Shown: positions 34,977-47,677, numbered from the stretch's first letter. The stretch is 64,000 nt of DNA from Chlorops oryzae (GCA_020466095.1 CM035809.1:1858798-1922797), one strand, 5' to 3'. Program-made: numbers and translations. Notes: generated by a model from the letters alone, not told the origin.

Positions 34977-35323
34977 GGTAATGTCACCTATTATGGACCC
35001 CCCAATTAAAAGTTTTAAAAAAGATTTGGTGAAGAAGGCTAATCCACGTTTTTATAAACCATTTGTTAGTCGATATTACTAGGCACCTTTCCATGGTAGC
35101 AAATCTTCAAAATGTTGCTTATAATAGAAAATATTTGATTTTGAAAAAACGGTAGAATTTTTTGAGAATAAAAAATTCATCCTTGAGTGGACTATCCGAG
35201 GAAAATTAAAAAAAAAAAAAACGGTCGAAAGTCCAAAAAACCACATAACTACAAATGTGTTTTATCTTTTTTTCAAAAACCAATCGGATTAATCACTACA
35301 CAAGTTTACAAATAAAGGCCAAC
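34977..35323. other. flank of the inverted-repeat element
   Basis: CCTTGAGTGGAC at about 35186 is mirrored by GTCCACTCAAGG at about 37204, so the true element ends may lie here, outside the 500-bp arms. Confidence 0.4.
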
Positions 35324-37012
35324 TTTTGGACCAGAAAAACTGGATAGCGACCCTATAGGAATTTTTCGTGCTGATTCCGAATCTGGTACCCGTTTTTCTC
35401 TATCACGTCAAGTTTTTGAGAAATCGTTAAATAACGGTTTTTGACATTTTTACCTATAGTCTATGTCAATAATGAGGTCGTAGACCCTATATGCCTTAAC
35501 CGATTTCAAAGTTTTTGGTACTCATATGAAAGAGGAATGACAACGCAACATATCCTTTATACACAAATTTGGAATTGATTCAGTAACTTGGAAGCTATAG
35601 GGCAAAAAACGCGATGCTGATTTCCAATTTTTAGCGATTTTGTTTAAAAACTTGAAATTCAAATGGTTATAATTTCCGAACCAAGGCTGGTATTCCAGGT
35701 CTTAATACTTTGAATGAAAGAACAATCAATTGAAAAAGTTTTGAGCCTAAAACAAAAAAAAATCCGTTGCGTCGTTCTAAATTTAATAAGGATTTTTGCT
35801 GAAAATGACAAAAACGAATTTTTATTTTTGGTATATTCTTCGCTCGTTCATATGTATATTTCAGTTCGAATTGTGTATGTTGGTAAAACTGGCTTAAAAA
35901 ACATAAAACTTAAATTCTATTTTAAACCTATCTTTAAAGCTAAAACCAATTTAAACTTTAAAAATGAACAGAATTTGAACTGAGCCTTTTGTATTGTTTA
36001 CTATCTGTTTCGCGTATAAGGGACCAGCAATAGTCACTCAACATTACTTCATCCCAAAAGCCCTTATAATTTTTTTCAATCCTCTGTAGGTCCTGGTGAA
36101 TGCGCTCTCCTTGTTCGTCGCTAGTTTTGCCCAAGTTTTCGGGGAAGAAATCCAAATGTGAGTGGAGAAAATGTATTTTTAGTGACATCCGAACTCCCAT
36201 TTTTCGATAATTTTTCAAGAGTCCTCCAACTATTTTTATGTAGTTGTCGCTTTTTTTATTTCCCAAAAAATTTCCCACAACGTCTTTAAATGATGACCAA
36301 GCAGCTGCTTCTATAGGTGACAGATGTTTCGAAAAGTGTTCATCACGCATGATTTTTCTGATGTCTGGTCCAATAAAAACACCTTCTTTAATTTTGGCAT
36401 AGGAAATTTTCGGAAAAAATTTAATCAAATATTGGAAGGCTGGTCCATCTCGCTGCAGCGCCTTTACGAAATTTTTATTATTTGTTTATTTGAAAGAATT
36501 TGTCAACATTTAAAAAAATTCATTTTTGTCATTTTCAGCGAAAATCCTCATAAAATTAGAACGACGCAACGGATTTTTTTTTGTTTTAGGTTCAAAACTT
36601 TTTCAATTGATTGTTCTTTCATTCAAAGTATTAAGACCTGGAATACCAGCCTTGGTTCGGAAATTATAACCATTTGAATTTCAAGTTTTTAAACAAAATC
36701 GCTAAAAATTGGAAATCAGCATCGCGTTTTTTGCCCTATAGCTTCCAAGTTACTGAATCAATTCCAAATTTGTGTATAAAGGATATGTTGCGTTGTCATT
36801 CCTCTTTCATATGAGTACCAAAAACTTTGAAATCGGTTAAGGCATATAGGGTCTACGACCTCATTATTGACATAGACTATAGGTAAAAATGTCAAAAACC
36901 GTTATTTAACGATTTCTCAAAACCTTGACGTGATAGAGAAAAACGGGTACCAGATTCGGAATCAGCCCGAAAAATTCCTATAGGGTCGCTATCCAGTTTC
37001 TCTGGTCCAAAA
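35324..37012. mobile_element. large inverted-repeat element (500-bp arms) carrying a gene fragment
   Basis: Arms 35324-35823 and 36514-37012 are reverse complements with few differences. The 690-bp loop holds the C-terminal part of a conserved arthropod orphan protein on the minus strand. Weak outer inverted ends (CCTTGAGTGGAC) suggest the original element spanned about 35184-37216. A minus-strand open stretch (about 37126-37020, with CKHCDSDNDTES and a GTATAC donor) may be an N-terminal exon of the same gene. Confidence 0.75.
35958..36470 (-). pseudogene. C-terminal fragment of a widespread arthropod orphan (probable transposon) protein
   Basis: The reading runs from about KNFVKALQRDGPAFQYL (near 36470) without a start codon to the stop at 35958, about 170 residues. 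Motifs IKEGVFIGPDIRKIM, AAWSSFKDVVGNFLGNKKS, HFLHSHLDFFPENLG, SDEQGERIHQDL and DYCWSLIRE match, from memory, the C-terminal third of a large family of uncharacterised arthropod proteins of several hundred residues. Biochemical function is unknown. Here the N-terminal two thirds are missing and the fragment lies in the loop of an inverted repeat, which points to a mobile origin. Family identity should be confirmed by search. Confidence 0.7.
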
Positions 37013-37605
37013 CCTTGTATACCTGTGTTATCATTACAAAACTTTGCACTCGCAACATCGGATTCCGTGTCATTATCTGAGTCACAATGTTTACATGTAA
37101 GAAAGCCTTTGATACTAAGCTCATAGAACTAGTTAACACTGTTCTAAAGTCTATTTATAGCCATAAACATGCTAAATTTATATAAAGAATGAAAATTTTG
37201 ACGGTCCACTCAAGGTTGCAAGCAGTGCTCCACTCAAGGGGAATCATACGATTTCAAGTGAGCCACACAAATTTATTCCAATATCTACTTAAATTTCCAA
37301 ATGATTTTGAAATATCAAGTTCAATGCCCTAATTAACAAGAAATATACTTCTTAAGTTTAACAAGTTCAGGTTTTTTTAATTTTTTTATTTTAATTTTTT
37401 TTTTTTTTGGAGTGAAGTTGGTTGTAATATTAGTTAGAAATTTGTCACAACATAGTAAATATTCAAGTGTTCCACTCGAAGTGACAGTTCACTTAAAGTG
37501 ACCTTACCTTACAAGGTTTTAAAGTTCGTTTTCCATTTTGTAAAGTTTACAAAACTGAATGAATACCCCTCTTATTTTATTTTTTGTAAATAAGAAAACA
37601 ATTTT
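37013..37605. other. flank between inverted-repeat element and RT relic
   Basis: CCACTCAAGG / CCACTCGAAG motifs recur at about 37205, 37231 and 37472. They are probably ends of one or more old elements. No gene. Confidence 0.35.
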
Positions 37606-38660
37606 TTGTTGACTATCGCCTCTTGGCTCCGATTCAGTCAGGATTCAGGCCAGGATACTGCTGTTATGACAGTGTTGGAGGATGCTCGTGAGTCTTATGA
37701 CAACGTTGAACTTACGCTTCTTTGCCTTCTTGATCTCTCGAAGGCTTTTGACAATGTTAACCACCCGCTTCTTCTTCGTAAGCTGAAATATTTATACGGG
37801 TTTGACACATCATCCGTCAGATTAATTCAATCTTATATCTCTGGACAAATGCAGCGAGCCAAAGTTTGCTAATTTCCGCAATATCTACTCTGGGGTTCCG
37901 CAGGGTTCAATCCTTGGATCTCTGCTGTTCATTATTTTCATTAATGATGTTTTTTTCTATATTTAAGAATTGCAGTGCCTATGGATATGCTGATGATTTA
38001 GTTTTACGTATATCACGGCGATCTGGGCTGAGAGAGGATCTATCTTTTAGACTAAATGAGGACACTTTAGTATTGTCTACCTGGACCAAAGCTAACTGTT
38101 TGAAAATTAACCCTGCTAAGTCGAAAGTTCTTCCTATCTTTAGAAGATATATCGATATAGATGAATTCCGCACCTTTTAATTGATAACACTCAACTTGAA
38201 ATCGTGCGTAAGGCCTTGGTTATATTCTTAACTCCTATATGACCTGTGTTGATCATATAAATTTAGTTGTCAAAAGAGTATTTGGTATTTTACTTAACCT
38301 GTGGTTTTCTGCTGACTTCACGCTTATTGAATCTCGTAAGTACCTGGTACATATGTTGGTTGTGTCGCACATAAATAACTTCTGAATGGTTTTTCCTAAG
38401 TTACACTCTCTTTCGCTGCTTGTAGCATTCAATTTGGCCACTAGGTATTTTTTTGGTCTGCGTAGATATGATCGTGTCTCCCAATGGAAGTACTCGGATT
38501 GAGTCTAACGGATTTTTGACAGCACTGGAGCGAGCCCCTAAAATTAAAATTTTTTGTCTTGAACATTTTGTCCTGACAAAAAATTTCAATAGTTTCAACC
38601 AATCCGACTGCTTTTAACACTACGTAACAAGTGTACATGCGCAGAAGAATCAAATTTTGA
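37606..38660 (+). pseudogene. decayed non-LTR retrotransposon reverse transcriptase
   Basis: Pieces of a reverse transcriptase appear in three shifting frames. LLDLSKAFDNVNHPLLL (37715-37765 area) is the first catalytic block. GVPQGSILGSLLF (about 37890-37930) is the template-grip block. YADDL (37985-38000 area) is the catalytic YxDD block, followed by a degraded thumb region. At least two frameshifts and many stops follow. The wording of the blocks suggests a CR1/jockey-type lineage different from the intact element at 58439. Confidence 0.8.
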
Positions 38661-40222
38661 ACTCTGATTGTCGTAGCCTTATAATCTATTATCCTTGGTT
38701 TTCGTAACCTTTAGTGTAGTTTTTTACGAGACCTCTTATAACTGAAAGCGTCGAATGACTCAAGGTCTTGAAGCTAATTCCCTGCATAACTAACTTAAGA
38801 TCTTAGATCTAACATTAAAATTAATTCATGTGCAATTTTTATTTATATTACTACACATGGCCTTTAAGGCATTCATCAAAGGATTTGAGAACGTTTTTCA
38901 GAAGAATTGATTTGGATGTTTCACGGTACTTTCCTGACTGCAATGGCAACTTTCATTAAGTTACTTACGTTATCAAACAGCTTTTTAGTATTATCACTGT
39001 GTTGCCATATATAAATACTTTGACTTAAGCTACCATATTTCGAAAATAATCAGATTCAGATAATGAAAATCAATTCAAAATTTCAACATGCAGAAGTCTT
39101 AGAGCTTTGAAAGCATTATTGAAAAACTATCGCTAAAGAAATTTTCTCCAAAGGAATAATGAAAAATCAATTTTCAAAATTGCGTTTTAAGGTAATAAGA
39201 CTAGAGCCAGCAATTCTCTTCCTTTTTCCAAGCTGTTCGGCCACTTAAATCATGCAATTCTGAAAATTGCTGTCTACGGATGCGGATGTGGTGACCATGC
39301 CTTTGCGATAGTGTCGGTTATTGTGCCGACGAGCGATATTACACAGACACACACACACACCCTCTTACACTCAAGACACAAACACACAAACAAAGCTGAT
39401 GCGGTTGAAAACAAGGCAAAGCTACATTCGCCATTTACAGGACGATACCTCGTTTGCTTGGCCTGTTGACTTCCGCCGCTTGGAAAAAAGGCGAAGCGAA
39501 TGAGCGCTTGCTATAAATGCTGAGTTACTGCGTTGAAAGGCTAACGTGGATTAGTTCCTCCACTTGCGGTTGTTTGTGCTACAATGTGGGCGTATGCGTG
39601 CGAGTGTCTGTGTGCTTCGTTATGAGTCTGAAAGTGCACATCCTGCATTTTCATTCTATTCAGGTGAACTGCGTCGCTGAGATAACAATGGATTTAAGTA
39701 AGCTAACGGAACACGCTACAGACCTGGCCACATTTGGACCTTCGCTTTCCCAGTCTTCACACCGCCACATCCGCAATTTTAGAGCGAATATGTTGTCGGT
39801 TTTTTATTATTTTTTTTTTTCTTTGCTTACGTCGATTCACTTTTGTTGCAGTTTTGAAAGGACCTTTTTGGGACTTTTTTCTTTTTCTTTTTTCTTGGTG
39901 GTATCGAAATTAGTGCTGCTTTGGGCTATGTTTGATCGCAGAGCGGTAACCATTCTTCTAGTTTGCTTTACTGGTTATTGAACACTTCTGTTTTTGTCGC
40001 GGGAATAATGGGTAATAAATAAATTAGTTTTGTTGCATCGATTATGGATTGCTTTGTGGGAACTAGCTGTGAAGATAGTTTTGAATTCGATCGACTTTCA
40101 AAGCAAAAAAAAATCGGATTACTTGATAAAAATTCCTTCAAAAACAATAAAATTGAAATATTCTCTTTATTGATATGCCGATTCATGACTTGAAAGGAAA
40201 CTGCCACGTAAGCATTGCCTTG
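38661..40222. other. unassigned noncoding sequence with CA microsatellite
   Basis: A CA-rich run lies at about 39343-39361. The stretch 39300-39780 is less AT-rich and could be regulatory. The 154-codon frame at 39517-39981 is mostly a T-tract artefact. Confidence 0.35.
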
Positions 40223-40227
40223 CGCCG

Positions 40228-41259
40228 CACAGTGAGATTTTAGCGGCAAAAATAGGATTTTTTGACCATCCTAATTTTATGATTTGTCGATTTAATCTAA
40301 CTGAGAAAACTCTAGATAAGAATAATTCAAAACTGTTTTTTCAAAAAACATAATTTTTTTATATAAAAAATTAAGCTAAAGATAGAAAATGATTTTTCTT
40401 CGAAAAATTGAAAAAAAAAATTTCAAATTGGTTCCCATTTTTTTCGGATTAAATCTACCACTGTTGCTATAAAGTTGATTTTTTATTAAAATTAAGAGTT
40501 TGTTTTTTAAAAAAAAATTAAAAATTGTGGTGTTTTATTGAATATCGAAGAGGAGGTGGGCTATCAAAAATTCTACCTCGAAAATGACGCCTTTCCTTTT
40601 TTCAATGGACAAAAAGTTTATATGCTTTGTCGTGCTTTGTCTTCTAGTTGATAAAAAATAAAACTCTGGAGTCTGTTCTAACGATATATGAAAAAAAATT
40701 TACCGCCCACTTACGATTGTCTCGATAAAGTCCATTTTTATGTTAAAAATCACCGCGAAATGTCTGGATATTAAGAAAAAAATCATTGCATATGTTAAGG
40801 ATGATCAGTATTCATTAACGCTTTATTATAATTTCTGATGGCAATGTTTATAAGAAATTAAGAACTAACTAAAAATTACAAAAACAAAACATTATATTAA
40901 AATTGCTTGCGAATGTGAGAACATACAAAACTATGATGCCATTTATACTTAAAAGGCAGTTATCCAGTGGAAGTACCCCTAGAGACTGTCAGATTTGAAC
41001 CATTTTTTGTATATATTTGTTTTTGAGTATAAACAACATTCTGACAAAGTTTCATTAAAATCGGTTGAGTTTTAGAAGTAGCTGCCATACAAAACTGCAT
41101 GTGGGGGTCTATGGGGGGTACCCGAAGGGGTGAACCGATTTCGATAAATTTTACTTTATATCTTAATGACCTCAATTTACATCCGCATACCAAGTTTCAT
41201 TGTGATAGGACTATTCCTTCTATTTTTTGCCGCACGATGTATGGAGCAATCCCACTCTG
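40228..41259 (-). mobile_element. Transib-type nonautonomous element 1 (12-left, 23-right)
   Basis: 5-bp duplication CGCCG (40223-40227, 41260-41264). The left end is heptamer CACAGTG, 12-nt spacer, CAAAAATAG. The right end, read inward, is CAGAGTG, 23-nt spacer, CAAAAAATA. The interior (CCATAGACCCCC, GTATGGCAGCTAC on the minus strand) is homologous to element 3, inverted. No transposase. Confidence 0.8.
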
Positions 41260-41264
41260 CGCCG

Positions 41265-43924
41265 TCTGAATTTAGGGGAAACTTATATAGTTTCGAAGAG
41301 CCTCTATTAAGTCATTGCAGCAACCAATTAACGACAGTTTAATTGCAGTGATTATTAACCTGAAGCATAATAATCCATCAATTATGCAATTCAGCATCAT
41401 CATTATACTTGAACTGCCTACAAGTTCTTCAACTAAAAAAGCAATTCGAATGCATCAGAAGCTTCAAGGCGCAAAATGGAAGGACATTAAGCAGTTGTAA
41501 GATAAATTATTTTCAGAAAGCAACAGCTAAATGAATGGGAAGGATTTAGAAAATGTATTAAAATTTTTATATATATTAAAATTAAACCACGCTTGAAGAG
41601 TTCAATATGAAGAGCAGGACATTGTACATAAACAAAAATTTCTCTAAAGTTGCAATGGACTTCTGCTTTGTTCCGGTCTATTCAAAAGTAATGAAAAATT
41701 ATAAAAAAAAAGCAATTATGTCTTGATTTATTGCTGAGAACTTTAAGCTTAAACTTATCTTTTCGAAGAAAAATTACAAGGCACCAAATTCGTTTTCCAC
41801 ACATAAAAAAAATCCACTTAGCACGTTCCTAAAGCAGCATAAAAAGCCACTCACACTACTTTCTATTATGTCCAATTTTTCTCTCTTCGCCTGCTTCTTC
41901 TCCTTCATATATTTAGAAGCACATAAAGACTGCTTACCAACACGCTATTTTCCACAAGCCAAGTAACACCAACAACGTATCCATTGCCTCCCTCCGAATC
42001 TGAAACCAAATGACCAAATAATGATTTGTGTGCTCGCCATTATTCCCAGTCCCGATCATAGTTCACAACAATACGCAATATTTCACTTGGAAAAGCGTCT
42101 ATTGCACGCTTGAATTGGGTAGCTACCTTCACTTGAGCACATCAGGGAATCGTACACTCCGCGAACAAGTCGGGAGCACCGCTGCTTAATATGCTTAAAT
42201 GCGCAAGGCATGTCGGCGAAAGCGCCCGCATAAACATATCTAATTCCATGTAAATACACACACATACCTATGTATGTCGTATTCAGGAGTCCTTGATTCT
42301 AAGATGCTTAATTCACACGTGTTTACCAACCGAAAATAAAAGGGCACGTCACGAAAATGGGTACAAGGGCAACACATTTGGCAGCGAATCAATGGCTGCA
42401 GATCCAGTACTGCAGCAGAAAATCCTATTGTATAATGATGGCGCAACAATCGCAGCACATCGAATGAAGCCCATCAGCCGATATGAGCCGTTCGGCAAGG
42501 AATGCAAGCAGAAAATCCCACTTGCATTCGATTAGGGTTGCCAGCTAAAGATATTTCTTTTTTCTTTGTTCGAATCCGAATTAAAGTATTTTGGCTGCCG
42601 AATTTTAAAACTTTGCAATTACAAAAAGCTTTTTTATAATAAGATCTCAATGGAAAAACCTCTTCATATATAATCTTTCAGTAGATTCTCTTAAAAACTT
42701 TTTAATTTTTTGCGACTGGTAGCCCTGCTTCTGCCACTCAAAGTAAAAAAAGTTAAAAAAAAAAACCAAGTAATCGGCATCATCAACCAGCATTAGTGGT
42801 GACGTGTTGTCATCATCGTTGCGATTACCAAGACCAATATGCTCACATCAGGAAGAGTAAAGAAGAAAGTAATGAGAAAACGAAACCGATTGTAAAAATA
42901 AAAAAACTTGTACAAAAAAGATAAAAACAGAAGTAAAACATAAAGAGAAGGACGAGAAAAAACGGCTATCGAGGCCGAAACTCTCGCCATACTATGTATT
43001 TCTATTCGAGGTTTTTTTAAGGCATTTCAAGGCGGTGGAAGGCGGGCTTGAAAATGTTGAAGAATTTCAAAATATTTTTCCTCCTCCGCTTCGGAACGAA
43101 TTAAATTTTAACATGCATAACTTCAGGAGTTTTAACTAGAAACTCGTCGAGCCGGAACGTGTCGCCTCACATGATGGTATAGGTACGGTTCAAGGATTTT
43201 TTTTTTAATTTTTTCAGATTTCTTATTTTCTCTTTTTTCATTTCTATGCACATGTGCATTCAGCGTGCTGCCTTGTTCATTTTCTGTCTCATTCCCATGA
43301 CATTTCCAATGTAATTTATTTTTTATTTTTTTTTCTCATGGAACTTCGCTCTCACCCTCTCAATTTCCGCTGTGAGTTCTTACGAACTTTTGCGGGTGTT
43401 GCAATCGGTCGCCCCAAATATCAATGGAAGCAGAGCTTTTCGAGACTTTTTGGGGATTTGCAGGAGACGGAAATCAATATGGGACTAAACGAGGCATGAC
43501 GCATGAGGAATTTGAATGTGAAATTTTATTTGAACTCGTTTAAACTTTCCAAATGGTATGCTTTCAGGGAAATATTGGAATGATAAATGCCAACGTTGGT
43601 GCTTTACACTGTCAAGAAAATATGGTGTGGAAATTATAGGTACGAGAATATTTTTAAAGAAATTTTTATTTACACGTAAATTCAGGCGTTAGGGGCGCTG
43701 CTCTCGTGCACTTTAAATTAAGTTTTCAACATGACAGGTATGTGATAATTTATATTTACTTGAATTAAAAGTTGGGTGAATGGCAGGTGTATCGTAAGTA
43801 TAGGAATTAAAAATTTAATAAATAAGAACACTCCTAGAATGAAAATTCCTCGATTTCTGAGAAATAAGCTATGCTTCAAAATCAGAGTATCATCATTAGA
43901 AAAATTCAATGTTTGCATATAGAT
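41265..43924. other. unassigned noncoding sequence
   Basis: Around 42080-42540 the composition is more balanced and several short frames overlap on both strands, but none shows a domain or start context. It may be conserved noncoding DNA. Confidence 0.35.
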
Positions 43925-44234
43925 CAACGGAACTAACCTTTCGATTCATTCGTCTAATTATTTAGTAAAATAGGCCTTTTGGACGATGCGTTAGAGACGT
44001 GGCAAATATTTACAAAATAATTTTTGCGCATTATGGACGACGAGCATCACCCAAATAAGCTCTTTCGAATTGAAAATAAAAGATAATAATATATCAAGAC
44101 TTTGACAACGCTTTAAGGTCTTTGGTTGTTGTATAAAGCACATTGCGATGAGCATCAAATAGAGGGGAAAATTCTTAGAATCGCTTAAAATCGAGACAAC
44201 TTTCGTTGATTCGCCGGAATCTTTCAGAAGGCAA
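43925..44234 (-). repeat. dispersed repeat, copy B (partner at 4841-5152)
   Basis: Direct repeat of copy A. On the minus strand the same peptide frame is kept except for one stop (RL*RIV) and several substitutions such as QQPKTLKR for EQPRTLKR. Confidence 0.7.
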
Positions 44235-44284
44235 AGCTACTTCTACTACAACTAGTGATACGACTGATCGTACTTCGAGGCTTA

Positions 44285-45560
44285 TTTTTTATATAATAAT
44301 ATGTAAGAAGAGGACGACGTTCCTTTGATCCACTGCGTTTAATGGTTCTTTGCTTAGACCTAAATTATATAGTGCGCACATTGCGTACTGAGAACGATTT
44401 TTTCACGATAGAGGGAATATTTAGAAATTCAATTAGGCTATTCTTCGATGTAATTATGAGACAACTTATTTTCAGTTCACGGTTTATTGTTTTTGATGCA
44501 CATAGGTAGTAATCGAGCACGGGCACGTTTCACGGTGTAAACTTTTATCGGATGCCACAACTGTTTTGCACGACGATTATGTAATCGAAACGTAAGAAAA
44601 ATCGCGCCGGTGTTCCATAATCGAGTGTGTTATAAAATATGTACCGAAGAGGAGCGACGTTCCTTTGATCCACTGACGAATGGGCTACCGCTTTACCGAT
44701 TTTGCAAATTGAAAGTGACTCGCGGGCTCAAAAATGGAATTGATTTTTATTTCTTTTGAACGATAAAAAGACTATTATTTAGAATTCATGGCATTCTTCG
44801 ATGTAATCATTAACACTTGATTTTCAAGTGTCACGGTTTATTGTCTTTTGATGCACATAATGTCCACTCGTAATCGAGCATTATGATTGCGCTTACGTTT
44901 CACGTGTGCCTCAAACTATTCATATTCGGATTGCCACAACTGTCTTCTTGCGAAGCCGATTAATGTAATCGAAACGTAATGAACAAATCGCGCCATGAGT
45001 TGTTCACATATATTTATGAGTGTGTAAAAGATGTGTACCGAAGGCATTGAGTTGCCGATTTCAATGATTAGTGCTACCTTTACACCGTATTTTGCCGATT
45101 GAAATTACTTTTCGGGGCTTCAAAAAATCATTTGAATTATTTATTTCTTTTTTTACATTCTTAATTAAAGACTTGTTTTTGGGGATTTGGCAATATTTTT
45201 GTAAGCCATCAATATTTAGAGTTTCAAGGGTATGTGATTGTTTTGTCTTTTCCCCGGGAAATGAATTCCACTCCTTAATGAGTCATTTATGATTCCTTAT
45301 TCGGAGTGTGAGCCCTCAAAATGAATTCAATTAGGAGTTAAAAACGATCGTGTTTCCCTTCTTGCGAAGGTCGTCCTAAATGAGTCCGAAATAATGAACC
45401 GAAAAGGCCCATATTAGAGTCCTACATGACTCCTTCCGCACTCATATTTATGAGTTTAAAAAGAGTTTAAAATTTTGAGTGAACTCTCGTTTTCTAATCA
45501 TATGCTCACCCATCGACACCGTATTTGTCGAATCGAAATATTAGGCTTTTTTTCCATTCA
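44285..45560. repeat. diverged tandem repeat, period about 340-440 bp
   Basis: GACGTTCCTTTGATCCACTG occurs at about 44318 and, with one added base, at 44650. GATGCACATA...TAATCGAGCA and ATTGCCACAACTGT...GTAATCGAAACGTAA also recur one unit apart. TTTACACCGTATTTTGCCGA (about 45080) and CGACACCGTATTTGTCGAA (about 45515) mark further decayed units. At least three, perhaps four, units. Confidence 0.6.
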
Positions 45561-45819
45561 AAAGTTTAAAGTCAGTTTGAATTTTTATTTATTTTTGCTA
45601 TTTTCTTTACATTCTTTACTCATTAATAGCAGCGTCTTATTTTCTATATATTTCAGACTCGTGATGAACATGCCATTACACCTTTATTAGGCCATTTCGT
45701 CCATTACCCCATACATTTTTTTACTGGGCCTGCTGTTACGAAACTACTCTGCAACCTGCATTCCCAAAGCAACACCCACACTTTGAGGCTACCCAATAAA
45801 ATTTAAGCTTTCTAAATTT

Positions 45820-46533
45820 TTGAGGCTATGGTCACAAAATATTAAACAGTATTTTAACTTCTCGGAATTCATTTATTTCAAAAATAGAAACCACCATCGA
45901 AACCTTGTCAATTCCGTTTTCTTAATTGGCATTTTCCTCATAGAAAAGAAAGCTTCATACATTCAAATAGCTGCAGTAGTGGATATATTATTGGATGGGA
46001 AATATTCCACAGAAGTCGTTAATAAACATCGATTGCTTTGTCCAGTAATAAATTTAAAGTATAACAAACATAAATTCTACGATTTCAAGAAACATTATTC
46101 ACAGTATTTTCGCAATGAGAGCGACGTTCAATTCAGCTCAACTCTATTCGGAGCGATTCGAATAATTTCCTTTCGATGTTCCTCACATCAATGGAAGAAA
46201 ATGTTGAACTGTGTACGTGGAGTAGAATTTGTGCTGAAAGGAGATTTATCTAATGTCAATTACAGTGAAATTGAGTTTCTTTCAACGCCATTTAAAGTGA
46301 GCCCAACTGAATATGAGAAGCAAGAAGCGAGCATCCGTTGCCGCGAGCGAGCGAAAAACCTTCAATCGAGGACAAATACGAGGGTAATAATAAAAACAGG
46401 AAAGCGAGCTGGTTGGTCTGTGAATTGCTTCTTGAATGGTTTCAGGCACAATAAGCTTGAAAAAAAATACATTTGTATGAATTCAGAGACGTCTCAGAAT
46501 CATTTGAAGGCACTGATTGCTATTGTACAGTAA
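45820..46533 (+). CDS. unrecognised open reading frame
   Basis: An open frame of about 237 codons, unusually long for this AT-rich DNA. It starts on TTG, and its first ATG (in KKMLNCVRG, near 46200) would give only about 112 residues. The peptide is mixed, with basic stretches (RCRERAKNLQSRTNTR), and shows no signal peptide, membrane span or known motif. It could be an exon with an upstream acceptor, a relic of a transposon gene, or chance. I do not assign a function. Confidence 0.25.
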   Translation: MRLWSQNIKQYFNFSEFIYFKNRNHHRNLVNSVFLIGIFLIEKKASYIQIAAVVDILLDGKYSTEVVNKHRLLCPVINLKYNKHKFYDFKKHYSQYFRNESDVQFSSTLFGAIRIISFRCSSHQWKKMLNCVRGVEFVLKGDLSNVNYSEIEFLSTPFKVSPTEYEKQEASIRCRERAKNLQSRTNTRVIIKTGKRAGWSVNCFLNGFRHNKLEKKYICMNSETSQNHLKALIAIVQ

Positions 46534-47672
46534 ACAGTTCGGTTCCATTCTGTGAAGCTGCGATGCTGCCCCTGTGGACTGAACGATCCAAGAAGCTTAA
46601 CTATTTCTGTCAATGCTTTGCACAGTCATTATTTTAAATAAAGGTAGCAACGCAAGGGGGAAAAGAAAGTAATAGCTGGATATCAACTTTCAACGGAGCA
46701 AACAGTTTGGAGAACGAGAAATTCCACAGGCAGGAGGAGAAATGCCTGAAGTACTCAATGTTAAGACTGTTTGAAGTCAGTGAAGCGTGTGGTCTTGATT
46801 AAAATTTAGTTGAAGATATTACTCACCAATGGACAGTTCGAATTATGCAAACAGCTTGCAGAAATATAAACAAAAGCGGACAGCCGTTGAAGCACGTTCT
46901 CTTATGGCTTGTTTTTGGGAAAGGACAAACAGCTTTTGTTGCGTCACAAATTCATTTCAAAACAAAAGAGAAAATTTTTTTTTTTTATTATTTTAGCTTT
47001 GTAGAGCATCACTTCAAAAGCGATATAAATGAAATGATTCTGACATTCATTTTATGAGACGTGCTCACTCTGAAGGTGACATAAAATCGATAGTCAATAG
47101 ATAGACGAGTCATGGACTCAGTTGAATTGATTGAAAGACTGCTGACAGCGCTCATAACTATTGCATTGTATCTCAGCGACCTTACAGGCTCAATGATAAT
47201 GTGAAAGGACGTTGAGGCTTCTTTGAATTTACTCACATTGAGCCGCCTCCAAAGACCCCCACCACTTCGCAGGCACTTCATGTCATTGTTCATTTTATAT
47301 TTAAACGCAAAGGTGTACACGACACCGAGATGAGAATATGAGATGGAACGTATTGGCAGATGAGTTCGATTGATATAAAATAGGTTGGAAGGTCGTGGAA
47401 GGAGCGTGACATAAGTTGCTGTCGCCGGAAGTGTCACAAGTCACCATGAAATCGAATTTCTCACTCAATCAAGTGTAAATTCAAAACAATAGAAGCATAT
47501 ACATAGATAAGACTAATAAATCTAGTCCAAGATTTTCTTCAAACAAATGAAGCCAAGCAAAAGTTTACATTTTAATGTCGAGCTACTCGGGACTATTTAT
47601 GGCAAGCAAATTATTTTACGGTAATTAATTATGTGCATTCTTGAGGGTTTTTTGAATAAGGTAACCATCATA
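46534..47672. other. unassigned noncoding sequence
   Basis: The 142-codon minus frame at 47009-47437 has no recognisable motif. Confidence 0.35.
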
Positions 47673-47677
47673 TGTCG

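Noticed and set aside
39517..39981. 154-codon plus-strand frame starting at ATG
   Set aside because: Much of it is FFF/LLL from T tracts, with no domain or splice support.
47009..47437. 142-codon minus-strand frame
   Set aside because: No recognised motif, no ATG context support, ordinary composition.
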